From contig NZ_KB902281.1 in assembly GCF_000379485.1 (NCBI RefSeq), forward strand, positions 61,070 through 125,069: a stretch of 64,000 nt of DNA, written 5' to 3'. Position 1 is the first letter of the stretch. Every line of letters begins with the position of its first letter. A program made the translations under genes and the position numbers. This stretch comes from Wenxinia marina DSM 24838 (GTDB lineage: Bacteria > Pseudomonadota > Alphaproteobacteria > Rhodobacterales > Rhodobacteraceae). Below are positions 10,257 to 18,297 of the stretch, piece after piece. A model generated the notes under the pieces. That model was not told the origin of the DNA and did not search any database. It saw only the letters and a program-made list of their open reading frames with translations.

Positions 10257-10320
10257 AGAGCGCGGACCATAGCCCCCGTGCGGCCGGACGCAAGCCGGAT
10301 TTCCGCTCCGCGCCGCCGCG

Positions 10321-10887
10321 TCACTTGCCGTCGGCGTCGTCGTCGCCGCCGATGCGGTCGCGCAGGGCCTGGAGGCCGGCGAACGGCTTCGCCTCCTCGC
10401 TCTCGATCGGCGCCGCGCCCGGCTCGGTCACGGTGAGGTCGACCTCTTCCACGCCCTCGGCGCGGGGGTAGAGGGGCAGGGCAAGGGCCAGCGCCTCGAT
10501 CATCACCTCAGCGAGGTCGAGGCTGGCGGGCAGGGGCCCGGCCTCGTCGTCGTCGGGCATCTCGACCTCCTCGCCCGTCGGCTCCTGCCAGCTTTCCAGG
10601 TAGCGGCGCGTCACCGGATCGTCGATCCGCGTCACCACCGGCTCCAGCGTCACCACGCAATCCTGCACGACCGTCGCGCCCAGCGTCGCCTCGAGCCGCC
10701 AGTCGCGCCGCCCCTCCGGGTCCAGCCTGCCGGCGAAGCGCAGCTTGCGGACGCCCCGGATCCCCAGGGCGTCGGCCACCGCCGCGCGTCCGGCGGCGTC
10801 GGGCTCGAGCGAGACGTCGATCGGCGCACGCTGCGCGCCGCCGGACAGGCGGACGACGTGACGGGGCAGGGCGGAGGGCTGGGCCAC
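10321..10887 (-). CDS. DUF177 / YceD-family protein
   Basis: The 188-residue protein belongs to the YceD (DUF177) family, which is encoded next to rpmF across bacteria and is linked to 23S rRNA maturation in some species; its exact role here is inferred. The middle segment 'LEATLGATVVQDCVVTLEPV' is the conserved block, and the C-terminal half is acidic with 'EVMIEALALALPLYPR'. The start chosen is GTG at 10887, preceded by AAAGGA at proper spacing; upstream in-frame codons run into the divergent bamE region. It has its own 198-bp gap before rpmF. Confidence 0.85.
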   Translation of the reverse strand: MAQPSALPRHVVRLSGGAQRAPIDVSLEPDAAGRAAVADALGIRGVRKLRFAGRLDPEGRRDWRLEATLGATVVQDCVVTLEPVVTRIDDPVTRRYLESWQEPTGEEVEMPDDDEAGPLPASLDLAEVMIEALALALPLYPRAEGVEEVDLTVTEPGAAPIESEEAKPFAGLQALRDRIGGDDDADGK

Positions 10888-10965
10888 GGCTGCGGTCCTT
10901 TCTTGAAACGGGAGGTCCTGTCGGTGTAATCCCCCATGAAACGGGCAGGCAAGGGGAGCGAGGGC

Positions 10966-11445
10966 ATGAGGAACGGCCGCATCGGGCGGACGCTGCGGCG
11001 TGCCGGCCTTGCCGTCGCGCTGGCCGCCGGCCTCGCCGCCTGCACCGCGCAGATCCGCTACCACGGCTACATGCCGCTGCCGGAGGACCTTGCCGCGCTG
11101 CAGGTCGGTATCGACACGAGGGAGACCGTGGCCGAGGCCGTGGGCACGCCCACCACGGGCGGCGTGCTGAACGAGGGCGGCTACTACTACGTGCGCAGCC
11201 AGTTCCGCCACTTCGCCTTCTACGAGCCGCAGGAGATCGACCGGCAGGTGCTGGCGATCACCTTCACGCCGGCGGGCGTGGTCCGGAACATCGAGCGGTT
11301 CGGGCTGGAGCAGGGCCGCGTCGTCGTGCTCGACCGCCGGGTGACCGACGACAACGTGCCGGACCGCACCTTCATCCAGCAGCTCCTGCGGAACTTCGGC
11401 AACTTCGACGCCGCGACGATTATGGGCGACAACGGTCTGCCGTAG
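10966..11445 (+). CDS. bamE: outer-membrane assembly lipoprotein BamE (SmpA/OmlA)
   Basis: BamE is a lipoprotein of the BAM complex that inserts outer-membrane beta-barrels. The 159-residue product has a lipoprotein signal ending in the lipobox LAAC (Cys at about residue 26) and the SmpA/OmlA core: 'LQVGIDTRETVAEAVGTPTT' and a 'GGYYYVRSQF' strand. The ATG at 10966 with upstream GGGGAGCGAGG is preferred; an in-frame ATG at 10936 would add ten residues before the signal peptide. It is divergent from the DUF177-rpmF cluster, as in related genomes. Confidence 0.9.
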   Translation: MRNGRIGRTLRRAGLAVALAAGLAACTAQIRYHGYMPLPEDLAALQVGIDTRETVAEAVGTPTTGGVLNEGGYYYVRSQFRHFAFYEPQEIDRQVLAITFTPAGVVRNIERFGLEQGRVVVLDRRVTDDNVPDRTFIQQLLRNFGNFDAATIMGDNGLP

Positions 11446-11632
11446 ACCCGGTCGGGGGGGGGGCGGGCGCGAATGAAATTCGGCGCCCATTCTGCGTCGG
11501 AGGAGAACCCTCGTCGAGATTTCTTCGCGCCCCGATGCCGATCGTGGCGCCGAGCCGGGGACGCCCTCGTCGCAGCGAGGCAGCGGCGGCGGCGGGACCG
11601 GCTCCAACGATTGGCCGCCGGTCGCCCGGCCT

Positions 11633-12034
11633 TCAGTCCTTCGGCTCGAACTCCAGCGCCACGCCGTTGATGCAGTAGCGCAGCCCCGTCGGCTGCGGTC
11701 CGTCCGGAAAGACATGCCCCAGATGCGCCTCGCAGCGCGCGCAGTGCACCTCGGTCCGGCGCATGAAGAAGCTGCGGTCCTCCTGCTCGTCCACCGCCTC
11801 GCCTTCGACCCCGTCGATCGGCCTGGTGAAGCTCGGCCAGCCGGTGCCGCTGTCGAACTTGTCGGCCTGGTCGAAGACCGGCTGGCCGCAGCACACGCAG
11901 GTGTAGGTGCCGGGGTCCTTGGGGAAGTCGTCGTGGGTGAACGCCCGCTCGGTCCCGTGCTTGCGCGTGACCTTGTAGGCCAGATCGCTGAGCTGGGCCC
12001 GCCACTCGGCGTCGGATTTCGTGACCTTGTCCAT
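11633..12034 (-). CDS. msrB: peptide-methionine (R)-S-oxide reductase MsrB
   Basis: Reduces the R form of methionine sulfoxide in oxidised proteins. The 133-residue protein has all key residues: two zinc-binding pairs (C46/C49 and C98/C101), the 'GTGWPSF' substrate loop at about 63-69, and the catalytic Cys121 in 'RYCINGVAL'. There is no signal peptide, so it is cytoplasmic. It stands alone, divergent from the acyltransferase gene. The 187-bp stretch before it (11446-11632) shows no gene or clear signal. Confidence 0.95.
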   Translation of the reverse strand: MDKVTKSDAEWRAQLSDLAYKVTRKHGTERAFTHDDFPKDPGTYTCVCCGQPVFDQADKFDSGTGWPSFTRPIDGVEGEAVDEQEDRSFFMRRTEVHCARCEAHLGHVFPDGPQPTGLRYCINGVALEFEPKD

Positions 12035-12104
12035 CGAATGTCTATGTCCCTGTCAGGTTCGCCCGGTATCTAGGGGCGGGGCAGGGCGGTGCAAGGCGGC
12101 GGGA

Positions 12105-12863
12105 ATGGCGCTCGACAGGCAGACGGCACGCTACCGGACGCGGCACGGGGGTACGCCTGCGGATCTGGTCGCCGCGCAGGAGCTGCGGCACCGCGCCTTC
12201 GTCGAGGCGGCCGGGCTGCCGCCCCGTTCCGGCGGCCTCGACCGTGACAGGTTCGACGCGGTCTCGCGCCACGTCCTGATCGAGGACACCGCGACCGGCA
12301 CGCCGGTCTGCACCTTCCGCTACCGCGTCCTGTCACCGGCCGATGCGGCGGCGGACAGCTATACCGGCGCGCTCTACGACCTGGCCCCGCTCGTCGCCCT
12401 CGCGGGGCCGATGGTGGAACTCGGCCGCTTCTGCGTGGCGCCCGGCGCGGCGGACCCCGATGCCCTGCGCCTCGCCTGGGCACGGCTGACCCGGATCGTG
12501 GACGAGGCCGAGGCGACGCTCCTCTTCGGCTGCGCGTCCTTCGCCGGCGCCGATCCCGCGCGGCACGCGGACAGCCTCGCCTGTCTCGCCGCCCGCCACC
12601 CCGCACCGCCCGGTCTGTCGCCGGGCCGCCGCGCGCCCGCCACCGTGGCTCTGCCGACATCCGGCGATCCCGCCTCCGGATGGCGGGCGATGCCGGCGCT
12701 CCTGCGGACCTACCTCGCGATGGGCGGCTGGACCTCGGACCATGCCGTGATCGACCGCGAGATGGACACCGTCCATGTCTTCACCGCGGTCGAGACGGCG
12801 CGCGTGCCGCCCGCCCGCGCCCGCGCCCTGCGGGCCCTTGCAGAGGCCGCGGCAGGCGGCTAG
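12105..12863 (+). CDS. OlsB-like ornithine/acyl-ACP N-acyltransferase
   Basis: The 252-residue protein resembles OlsB, which transfers a 3-hydroxyacyl group from ACP to ornithine to make lyso-ornithine lipid. The supporting blocks are 'AAQELRHRAFVEAAGL' near the N-terminus and 'MVELGRFCVAPGAADPDALRLAW' in the middle, matching the acyltransferase core of this family. The partner O-acyltransferase OlsA, often adjacent, is not here. The ATG at 12105 is used; upstream extension would cross the divergent msrB start. A different GNAT acyl acceptor cannot be excluded. Confidence 0.65.
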   Translation: MALDRQTARYRTRHGGTPADLVAAQELRHRAFVEAAGLPPRSGGLDRDRFDAVSRHVLIEDTATGTPVCTFRYRVLSPADAAADSYTGALYDLAPLVALAGPMVELGRFCVAPGAADPDALRLAWARLTRIVDEAEATLLFGCASFAGADPARHADSLACLAARHPAPPGLSPGRRAPATVALPTSGDPASGWRAMPALLRTYLAMGGWTSDHAVIDREMDTVHVFTAVETARVPPARARALRALAEAAAGG

Positions 12864-12873
12864 CTGCCGCTGC

Positions 12874-14691
12874 ATGGCCCGTCCCCCCCTCCTGCAGCTC
12901 TCCGACGTCACGCTCTCCTGGGGCGGCGATCCCGTGTTCGACGGCGTCCAGCTGAACGTGCAGCCGGGGGACCGGGTGGCGCTGGTCGGGCGCAACGGAT
13001 CGGGCAAGTCGACGCTGATGAAGGTGATGGCCGGGCTGGTGGAGCCGGACGCGGGCAGCGTCACGACCGCCCCCGGCACGACGGTCGGCTACATGGAGCA
13101 GGACCCCTCGATGGCGGGCTTCGCCACGCTCGGCGACTTCGCGGCGAGTGCGCTGGGGCCGGCCGAGGCGTGGCGGGTGGAGGCGGTGGCCGAGGGCCTG
13201 CGGTTCGACCCCGGCGCCGATCCCGCCACCTCCTCGGGCGGCGAGCGGCGCCGCGCCGCGCTGGCCAAGCTGATGGCCGAGGCGCCGGAGCTGATGCTGC
13301 TGGACGAGCCGACCAACCACCTCGATATCGCCGCCGTGGAGTGGCTGGAGCGCGAGCTCGGCCAGACCCGCGCCGCCTTCGTCCTCATCTCCCACGACCG
13401 CGCGTTCCTGCGGGCGCTCACCCGCGCAACCCTCTGGATCGACCGGGGCGAGGTGCGGCGGCAGGATCGCGGGTTCGAGCGGTTCGAGGAATGGCGCGAC
13501 AAGGTGTGGGAGGACGAGGACCTCCAGCGCCACAAGATGGACCGCCGCATCAAGTCGGAGGGGCGTTGGGCGGTCGAGGGCATCTCCGCCCGGCGCAAGC
13601 GCAACATGGGCCGCGTCCGGGCGCTGCAGGACCTGCGGGCCGAGCGCGCGTCGCAGACCCGCCGCCAGGGCGCGGCGGCGCTGTCGCTGTCCCACGGGCC
13701 GACCTCCGGCAAGCGCGTCATCGTGGCCGAGCATCTGTCCAAGGGTTTCGGCGGCCGGCCGATCGTCCGCGACTTCTCGCTGACCGTGCAGCGGGGCGAC
13801 CGGGTCGGCTTCGTCGGGCCGAACGGGGTGGGCAAGACGACGCTCCTGAAGATGCTGCTGGGCGAGGTGGCGCCGGACGAGGGGACCGTCACGCACGGGA
13901 CGAACCTCGCCGTCGCCGTGTTCGACCAGGCCCGCGCCGCGCTGGATCCCGACCTGTCGCTCTGGGACACGCTCGCCGGCGACCCCGCGATGCGGGTGGC
14001 CGGCAAGGCCGACCAGGTGATGGTCCGGGGCGAGCCGCGGCACGTCGTGGGCTACCTCAAGGATTTCCTGTTCTCCGAGGACCGTGCCCGCGCGCCCGTC
14101 CGCTCGCTGTCGGGCGGCGAGACCGCGCGCCTGCTTCTGGCGCGCCTGATGGCGCGGGAATCGAACGTGCTGGTGCTCGACGAACCCACCAACGATCTCG
14201 ACATCGAGACGCTGGACCTGCTGCAGGAGGTGCTGTCCGACTATGCCGGCACGGTCCTCCTCGTCAGCCACGACCGCGACTTCCTCGACCGGGTGGCGAC
14301 GACCACCGTGGCGATGGAGGGGGACGGCCGCGCCACCGCCTATGCCGGCGGCTGGTCCGACTACCTGTCCCAGCGCCCCGACCGCCCCGCGCCGCCGCCC
14401 GTCCGGGCGGAGCCGGCCCGTGCCGCACCGTCCCAGCCCGCCGCTGCACCGAAGGCGAAGGCGGACGGCCTCAGCTACGCCGAGCGGCACCGGCTGGAGG
14501 CGCTGCCGGCGCTGATCGACAGGCTGACGGCCGAGATCGGCAAGCTCGAGACACTGCTCGCCAAGGCCGACCTCTTCCACCGCGAGCCGGCGAAGTTCCG
14601 CAAGGCGTCCGAGGCGATGGCCGAGCGGCAGGCGGCTCTGGCGGCGGCCGAGGAGGAGTGGCTGACGCTCGCCGAGAAGGCGGACGGGTAG
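12874..14691 (+). CDS. ABC-F family ATPase (Uup-like)
   Basis: A 605-residue cytosolic protein with two ABC ATPase domains and no membrane segments. Domain 1 has Walker A GRNGSGKST, signature SSGGERRR and Walker B LMLLDEPTNH; domain 2 has GPNGVGKTT, SLSGGETAR and LVLDEPTND. A charged linker lies between them, and the C-terminal 80 residues after a Pro/Ala stretch are predicted coiled coil ('RLEALPALIDRLTAEIGKLE'), as in Uup. ABC-F proteins act on the ribosome; Uup also affects excision of transposons. It begins 10 bp after the OlsB-like gene. Confidence 0.9.
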   Translation: MARPPLLQLSDVTLSWGGDPVFDGVQLNVQPGDRVALVGRNGSGKSTLMKVMAGLVEPDAGSVTTAPGTTVGYMEQDPSMAGFATLGDFAASALGPAEAWRVEAVAEGLRFDPGADPATSSGGERRRAALAKLMAEAPELMLLDEPTNHLDIAAVEWLERELGQTRAAFVLISHDRAFLRALTRATLWIDRGEVRRQDRGFERFEEWRDKVWEDEDLQRHKMDRRIKSEGRWAVEGISARRKRNMGRVRALQDLRAERASQTRRQGAAALSLSHGPTSGKRVIVAEHLSKGFGGRPIVRDFSLTVQRGDRVGFVGPNGVGKTTLLKMLLGEVAPDEGTVTHGTNLAVAVFDQARAALDPDLSLWDTLAGDPAMRVAGKADQVMVRGEPRHVVGYLKDFLFSEDRARAPVRSLSGGETARLLLARLMARESNVLVLDEPTNDLDIETLDLLQEVLSDYAGTVLLVSHDRDFLDRVATTTVAMEGDGRATAYAGGWSDYLSQRPDRPAPPPVRAEPARAAPSQPAAAPKAKADGLSYAERHRLEALPALIDRLTAEIGKLETLLAKADLFHREPAKFRKASEAMAERQAALAAAEEEWLTLAEKADG

Positions 14692-14817
14692 GGCGTCCGT
14701 CCCCGGCCCCGGAGGGGCCGCCGCCAACCGCGCTGGGGACGCGGCGGGACAGGCGGGCGGGACGGACGCCGGACCCGCGCGCCAGGGACAGACGGCGCGC
14801 GGATCGTTCGGTAGGGG

Positions 14818-15747
14818 TCAGCCCTCGTCGGCCACGGCGCCGGTGAGGTCCACCTGGGCGACCATCGTGTCGCCGTAGAACAGGAACGCCACGTCGGCGG
14901 CCTCGGGGACCATCCAGACGACGCGCCGCGTCGCGCTCTCGCCCGGATCGACGCCGTTGAACTGATCGTCGAGCAGCCGGTCCATGAACCGCTCGCCCGC
15001 GGGCCAGTAGGTCGTCCCGTCCGCGGCGACGAGGCGGAAGAAGCTGGTCGACCAGTGGAATCGCTCCTCGTTCGCGGTGCGGTTGGAGGCTGTGGGCGCG
15101 ATCTCGATTTCGACATCGGCAAGCACGTGGCCCGGCAGCGGCGTCAGGACCGACCCGATATCGAGCCCCGCGCGCCGGTCCTCGAGGGCGATCCGGCGGT
15201 AGCGGTCCACGTCGGCGATCGTGAAGGCGGCGAAGCTCGCGGCGTCCACCTCGCGGCCGACGGCAGGCACCGTGACCTCGCCGCTCCACCCCGGCTCGCC
15301 GGGAAAGGTCAGGGTGCCGCCGGACGTACCCTCGGGGACCAGGAAGACGCCCTGCCAGCGGGCGTCGGCATCGCTCTCGGGCCAGTTGTAGGGCCGCGAG
15401 ACCGACAGGCCGGGCGAGCCCAGCTCCATCATGCCGAGATAGTCGTAGGCGCCGATGGCCTGCAGTTCGGTCCCGTCGGGCAGCGTCAGCTTGATGTCCG
15501 AGCTGTTGATCGAGACCCGTTGCAGGTCGTCCGACCAGGGGACGTCGAGGATCAGACTGACGCCGAAGAAGATCTGGCCCTCGACACGGGCCACCTCGGT
15601 CAGGCCGATGGGCCGGACGTCACGCTCGTTCCACAGCACCATGCTGTCGAAGGCGGCCGTCTCGGACGAGATGAGGTCGAGGCCGGTCTGGGCCAGGGCG
15701 GAGAGGGGGGCGAGCGACAGAAACAGAGCGGCGACGGAGCGGCGCAT
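14818..15747 (-). CDS. secreted protein of unknown function
   Basis: The 309-residue product starts with a clear signal peptide (MRRSVAALFLSLAPLSALAQ) and then reads as beta-rich. It appears to hold two similar beta-sandwich-like halves, each with a 'W...DD...R/G' start and an ending like 'VAFLFYGDTMVAQVDL', which faintly recalls DUF4352-type extracellular domains. The start is set by GGAAGGA upstream of the ATG at 15747. It lies 91 bp downstream of the iron-type binding protein gene on the same strand and may be co-transcribed with it. I do not recognise a function. Confidence 0.75.
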   Translation of the reverse strand: MRRSVAALFLSLAPLSALAQTGLDLISSETAAFDSMVLWNERDVRPIGLTEVARVEGQIFFGVSLILDVPWSDDLQRVSINSSDIKLTLPDGTELQAIGAYDYLGMMELGSPGLSVSRPYNWPESDADARWQGVFLVPEGTSGGTLTFPGEPGWSGEVTVPAVGREVDAASFAAFTIADVDRYRRIALEDRRAGLDIGSVLTPLPGHVLADVEIEIAPTASNRTANEERFHWSTSFFRLVAADGTTYWPAGERFMDRLLDDQFNGVDPGESATRRVVWMVPEAADVAFLFYGDTMVAQVDLTGAVADEG

Positions 15748-15838
15748 GAAATGTCCTTCCAGGAATACGCGTAGCAATAATGCCCGCGATCCTTGGACGC
15801 GCCGCCCCGTCTGTCAACCGCTTAACGCAGCGTCGGCG

Positions 15839-16843
15839 TCAGCCGTCGAAGTTCACTTCCTCCATCACCCGCAGCGCCTCGCCGCGGTGTCCGGCGATCT
15901 CGCTGAGGTCGATGCGGTCGCCCTGGAACTCGCCCCAGGAGGCGACGAGTTCCGACGGGCTGGCGCCGTCGATGACCGGATACTCGTTGTTCACCTCCGC
16001 GTAGATCTCCTGCGCCTCGGGAGAGACGAGCCATTCCATCAGCTGCAGCGCCTCGTCCCGATTCGGCGCCGACTGCGTCATCGCCACGCCCGAGACGTTG
16101 ATGTGGGTGCCGCCGTCCTCGAAGGTCGGAAAGACGATGCGGACCGAGTCCGCCCATTCCTGCTGCTCGGGATCCGACAGCATCAGGCCCATGTAGTAGG
16201 TGTTGCCGAGGGAGATGTCGCACTCGCCGGCCCAGATCGCGCGGACCTGCGCCCGGTCGTTGCCCTCGGGCTTGCGGGCGAGGTTCTCGCGCACGCCGGC
16301 GGCCCAGTCGCGGGCGTAGTCGACGCCGTGATGGGCGATCATCGCCGAGGTGAGGGCGAGGTTGTAGTCGTGGGTGCCCGAGCGGGTGCAGATGCGCCCC
16401 TCCCACTGGTCGGAGGCGAGATCCTCGTAGGTCGTGATCTCGCCGTCGGCCACGCGTTCCTTGCTGGCGTAGACGATGCGGGCGCGCTGGGTCAGGGCGA
16501 ACCACAGGTTGTCGGGGCTGCGCAGCTCGGCCGGGATGGCGTTGGTCAGCACCTCGGACTCGACCGGCTGGACGACGCCGGCATCGACGATCTGCTGCAG
16601 GTTGGCGATGTCGACGGTCATGACGAGGTCGGCGGGCGAGCGCGCGCCCTCGGCGCGAAGGCGCTCGACGAGGCCCTCCTGCACGAAGGCGAGGTTCACG
16701 GCGATGCCCGTCTCTTCGGTGAAGGCGTCCATCACCGGCTGGATCAGCTCGGGCTGCCGGGTTGTGTAGATGTTCACGTCGGCCAGCGCGGGCGCGGCGA
16801 TCAGCGCGGCGACGGCGGTCAGGCAGGTGGCGCGAAGGGTCAT
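15839..16843 (-). CDS. iron(III)-type ABC transporter substrate-binding protein (FbpA/FutA family)
   Basis: Periplasmic binding protein of 334 residues with a signal peptide cut after APALA. The opening 'DVNIYTTRQPELIQPVMDAF' and the paired tyrosines in 'LGNTYYMGLML' match the FbpA/FutA ferric-iron binding family. No permease or ATPase gene is adjacent, so it must work with components encoded elsewhere, or act as an orphan binder. It has its own promoter-like sequence 26 bp before the start codon. The ligand (Fe3+) is inferred from the family. Confidence 0.88.
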   Translation of the reverse strand: MTLRATCLTAVAALIAAPALADVNIYTTRQPELIQPVMDAFTEETGIAVNLAFVQEGLVERLRAEGARSPADLVMTVDIANLQQIVDAGVVQPVESEVLTNAIPAELRSPDNLWFALTQRARIVYASKERVADGEITTYEDLASDQWEGRICTRSGTHDYNLALTSAMIAHHGVDYARDWAAGVRENLARKPEGNDRAQVRAIWAGECDISLGNTYYMGLMLSDPEQQEWADSVRIVFPTFEDGGTHINVSGVAMTQSAPNRDEALQLMEWLVSPEAQEIYAEVNNEYPVIDGASPSELVASWGEFQGDRIDLSEIAGHRGEALRVMEEVNFDG

Positions 16844-16868
16844 GCGAGGTCTCCTCTGGTCTGGCGGC

Positions 16869-16897
16869 TGTATCTCCGACAAATTCTCTCGGGTCAA
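16869..16897 (-). promoter_or_regulatory. predicted promoter of the iron-type binding protein gene
   Basis: On the minus strand, TTGACC (-35) and GATACA (-10) have a 17-bp spacer, and the -10 ends 26 bp upstream of the ATG at 16843. The spacer contains an AT-rich AGAATTTG, unusual for this region, where an iron regulator could bind; I cannot assign a specific operator. Confidence 0.5.
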
Positions 16898-16970
16898 TTC
16901 CGATTGTTTTTGTCGGGGCGGCGGGCGACCGAAGGATCGGGGGCGATCGGACCGCAGGAGCTCACCCGCA

Positions 16971-17297
16971 CCGGGCCTGACCCGGGGCCCCGAGCGCACG
17001 CCCCGTGACAAGAGGGGCCCGGATCAGGCCGGGGCAAGATTGCCAGGTCGGGAGCCGCGACGCACTGCAGCGCCAGTCCCATCGAGGCCCCGGGCCGAGC
17101 CCGGGGCGGGTTAGTGCGGGGGCCGCCACAGTCCTTTGCTTGCGCGGCGAACGGGGACGGGCTTGCCGGCGAGGCCCCGGATCAAGCCCGGGGCGGGTTT
17201 TCCCCCGAGTTCACCACGATCCCGATAAGGCCCCCGTGCAACAGGAGCGCCCCTGCCAGCGGGGCAGCGCGGCCCCGGGCCAGGCCCGGGGCGGGTT
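16971..17297. repeat. cluster of five GC-rich palindromic (REP-like) repeats
   Basis: The 550-bp gap between the binding-protein gene and mazG contains no convincing gene. It holds five imperfect palindromes based on GGCCCCGG...CCGGGGC. Three are near-identical 29-bp units in the same orientation, each ending in CGGGTT (17084-17112, 17171-17199, 17269-17297); two partial units are at 16971-16993 and 17014-17035. Related units occur at 53781-53857 and 60207-60317. They resemble dispersed intergenic palindromes of other GC-rich proteobacteria. Confidence 0.75.
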
Positions 17298-17393
17298 TGC
17301 CTGAGGGCCGCCCCGGTCCTTCACCTGCACGGGGGAACCGGAACCGGCATGCCGGTGAGGCGCGGGGGAGCGGGTTAAGGTCGGGGAGCGCGC

Positions 17394-18233
17394 CTAACTC
17401 CGCGCGCCCTTGTCCCGTGCCCTCACCTCGTTCCAGATCGCGTCCATCTCGGCCAGGTCGCTGTCCTCGGGCCGCTTCCCCCGCGCGGCAAATTCGGCCT
17501 CTATCGCCCGAAACCGGCGCACGAATTTCCCGTTCGCGCGGCGCAGCGCCGCCTCCGGTTCCACCCCCAGATGCCGGGCGAGGTTGGCGCAGACGAAGAG
17601 CAGATCGCCCATCTCCTCCTCCACCGCGTCGGGCGTCAGCCGGTCCCGCGCCTCGACCAGCTCCGCCGCCTCCTCGGCCAGCTTGTCCAGCACCTGGCCC
17701 ACCTCCGGCCAGTCGAACCCGACCCGCGCCGCCCGCTTCTGCAGCTTCACCGCCCGCAGGAGCGCCGGCAGGCCCACGGCCACGTCGTCCAGCACGCCGC
17801 CCGCGCCCTTCGCCGCGCGCTCGGCGGCCTTCACCGCCTCCCAGTCGCGGGTCTGCTGCTCGGCCGACTTGTCCCGGCTCTCCTCGCCGAAGACGTGGGG
17901 ATGGCGCGCCACCATCTTGTCCGCGATTCCCCGCGCCACGTCGGCGAGGTCGAAATGCCCCGCTTCGTCCGCCATCTGCGCATGGAAGACCGACTGGAAC
18001 AGCAGGTCCCCCAGCTCGCCCTTCAGCTCGTCCCAGGCCTGCCGCTCGATCGCGTCGGCGACCTCGTAGGCCTCCTCGATCGTGTAGGGGGCGATGGTCG
18101 CAAAATCCTGCTCCACGTCCCACGGACACCCCGCCACCGGATCGCGCAGGCGCGCCATGATCGCGGCCAGCCGCTCCACCTGCCGGGCGGCGCCGCCGGA
18201 GCGGTCGTGGACGATGTCGACGCTCTCTTTCAT
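17394..18233 (-). CDS. mazG: nucleoside triphosphate pyrophosphohydrolase MazG
   Basis: Hydrolyses (d)NTPs to monophosphates and pyrophosphate, cleaning nucleotide pools. The 279-residue protein has the two tandem MazG all-alpha domains. The first has 'RDPVAGCPWDVEQDFATIAPY' and the metal-binding 'EEAYEVADAI...ELGDLLFQ' (EExxE...ExxD); the second repeats 'EEAAELVEA...EEEMGDLLFVCANLAR'. The ATG at 18233 is the first that gives the conserved N-terminus. It is divergent from the M20 gene, with a 64-bp shared upstream region. Confidence 0.93.
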   Translation of the reverse strand: MKESVDIVHDRSGGAARQVERLAAIMARLRDPVAGCPWDVEQDFATIAPYTIEEAYEVADAIERQAWDELKGELGDLLFQSVFHAQMADEAGHFDLADVARGIADKMVARHPHVFGEESRDKSAEQQTRDWEAVKAAERAAKGAGGVLDDVAVGLPALLRAVKLQKRAARVGFDWPEVGQVLDKLAEEAAELVEARDRLTPDAVEEEMGDLLFVCANLARHLGVEPEAALRRANGKFVRRFRAIEAEFAARGKRPEDSDLAEMDAIWNEVRARDKGARS

Positions 18234-18297
18234 TCGGCCCCGTTCTCCCCGATGCTGCGCCCGCAACCTGTCGCCCTGGCCGCCCGGAGTCCATGCC

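Noticed and set aside
10124..10324. 66-codon open frame between rpmF and the DUF177 gene on the minus strand
   Set aside because: It covers the predicted rpmF promoter and tandem repeat, has arginine-rich composition typical of GC-rich shadow frames, and resembles no protein family.
11446..11670. Short plus-strand open frame beyond bamE
   Set aside because: Low coding quality, overlaps the msrB 3' end, and has no recognisable motif.
17084..17297. CRISPR array
   Set aside because: Three similar 29-bp units occur, but the spacers are uneven (58 and 69 bp), units are GC palindromes, related copies are dispersed, and no cas genes are nearby.
16762..17304. Several short open frames in the palindrome region
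   Set aside because: They translate the GC-palindromes themselves into Arg/Gly/Pro-rich strings and lack ribosome-binding sites.
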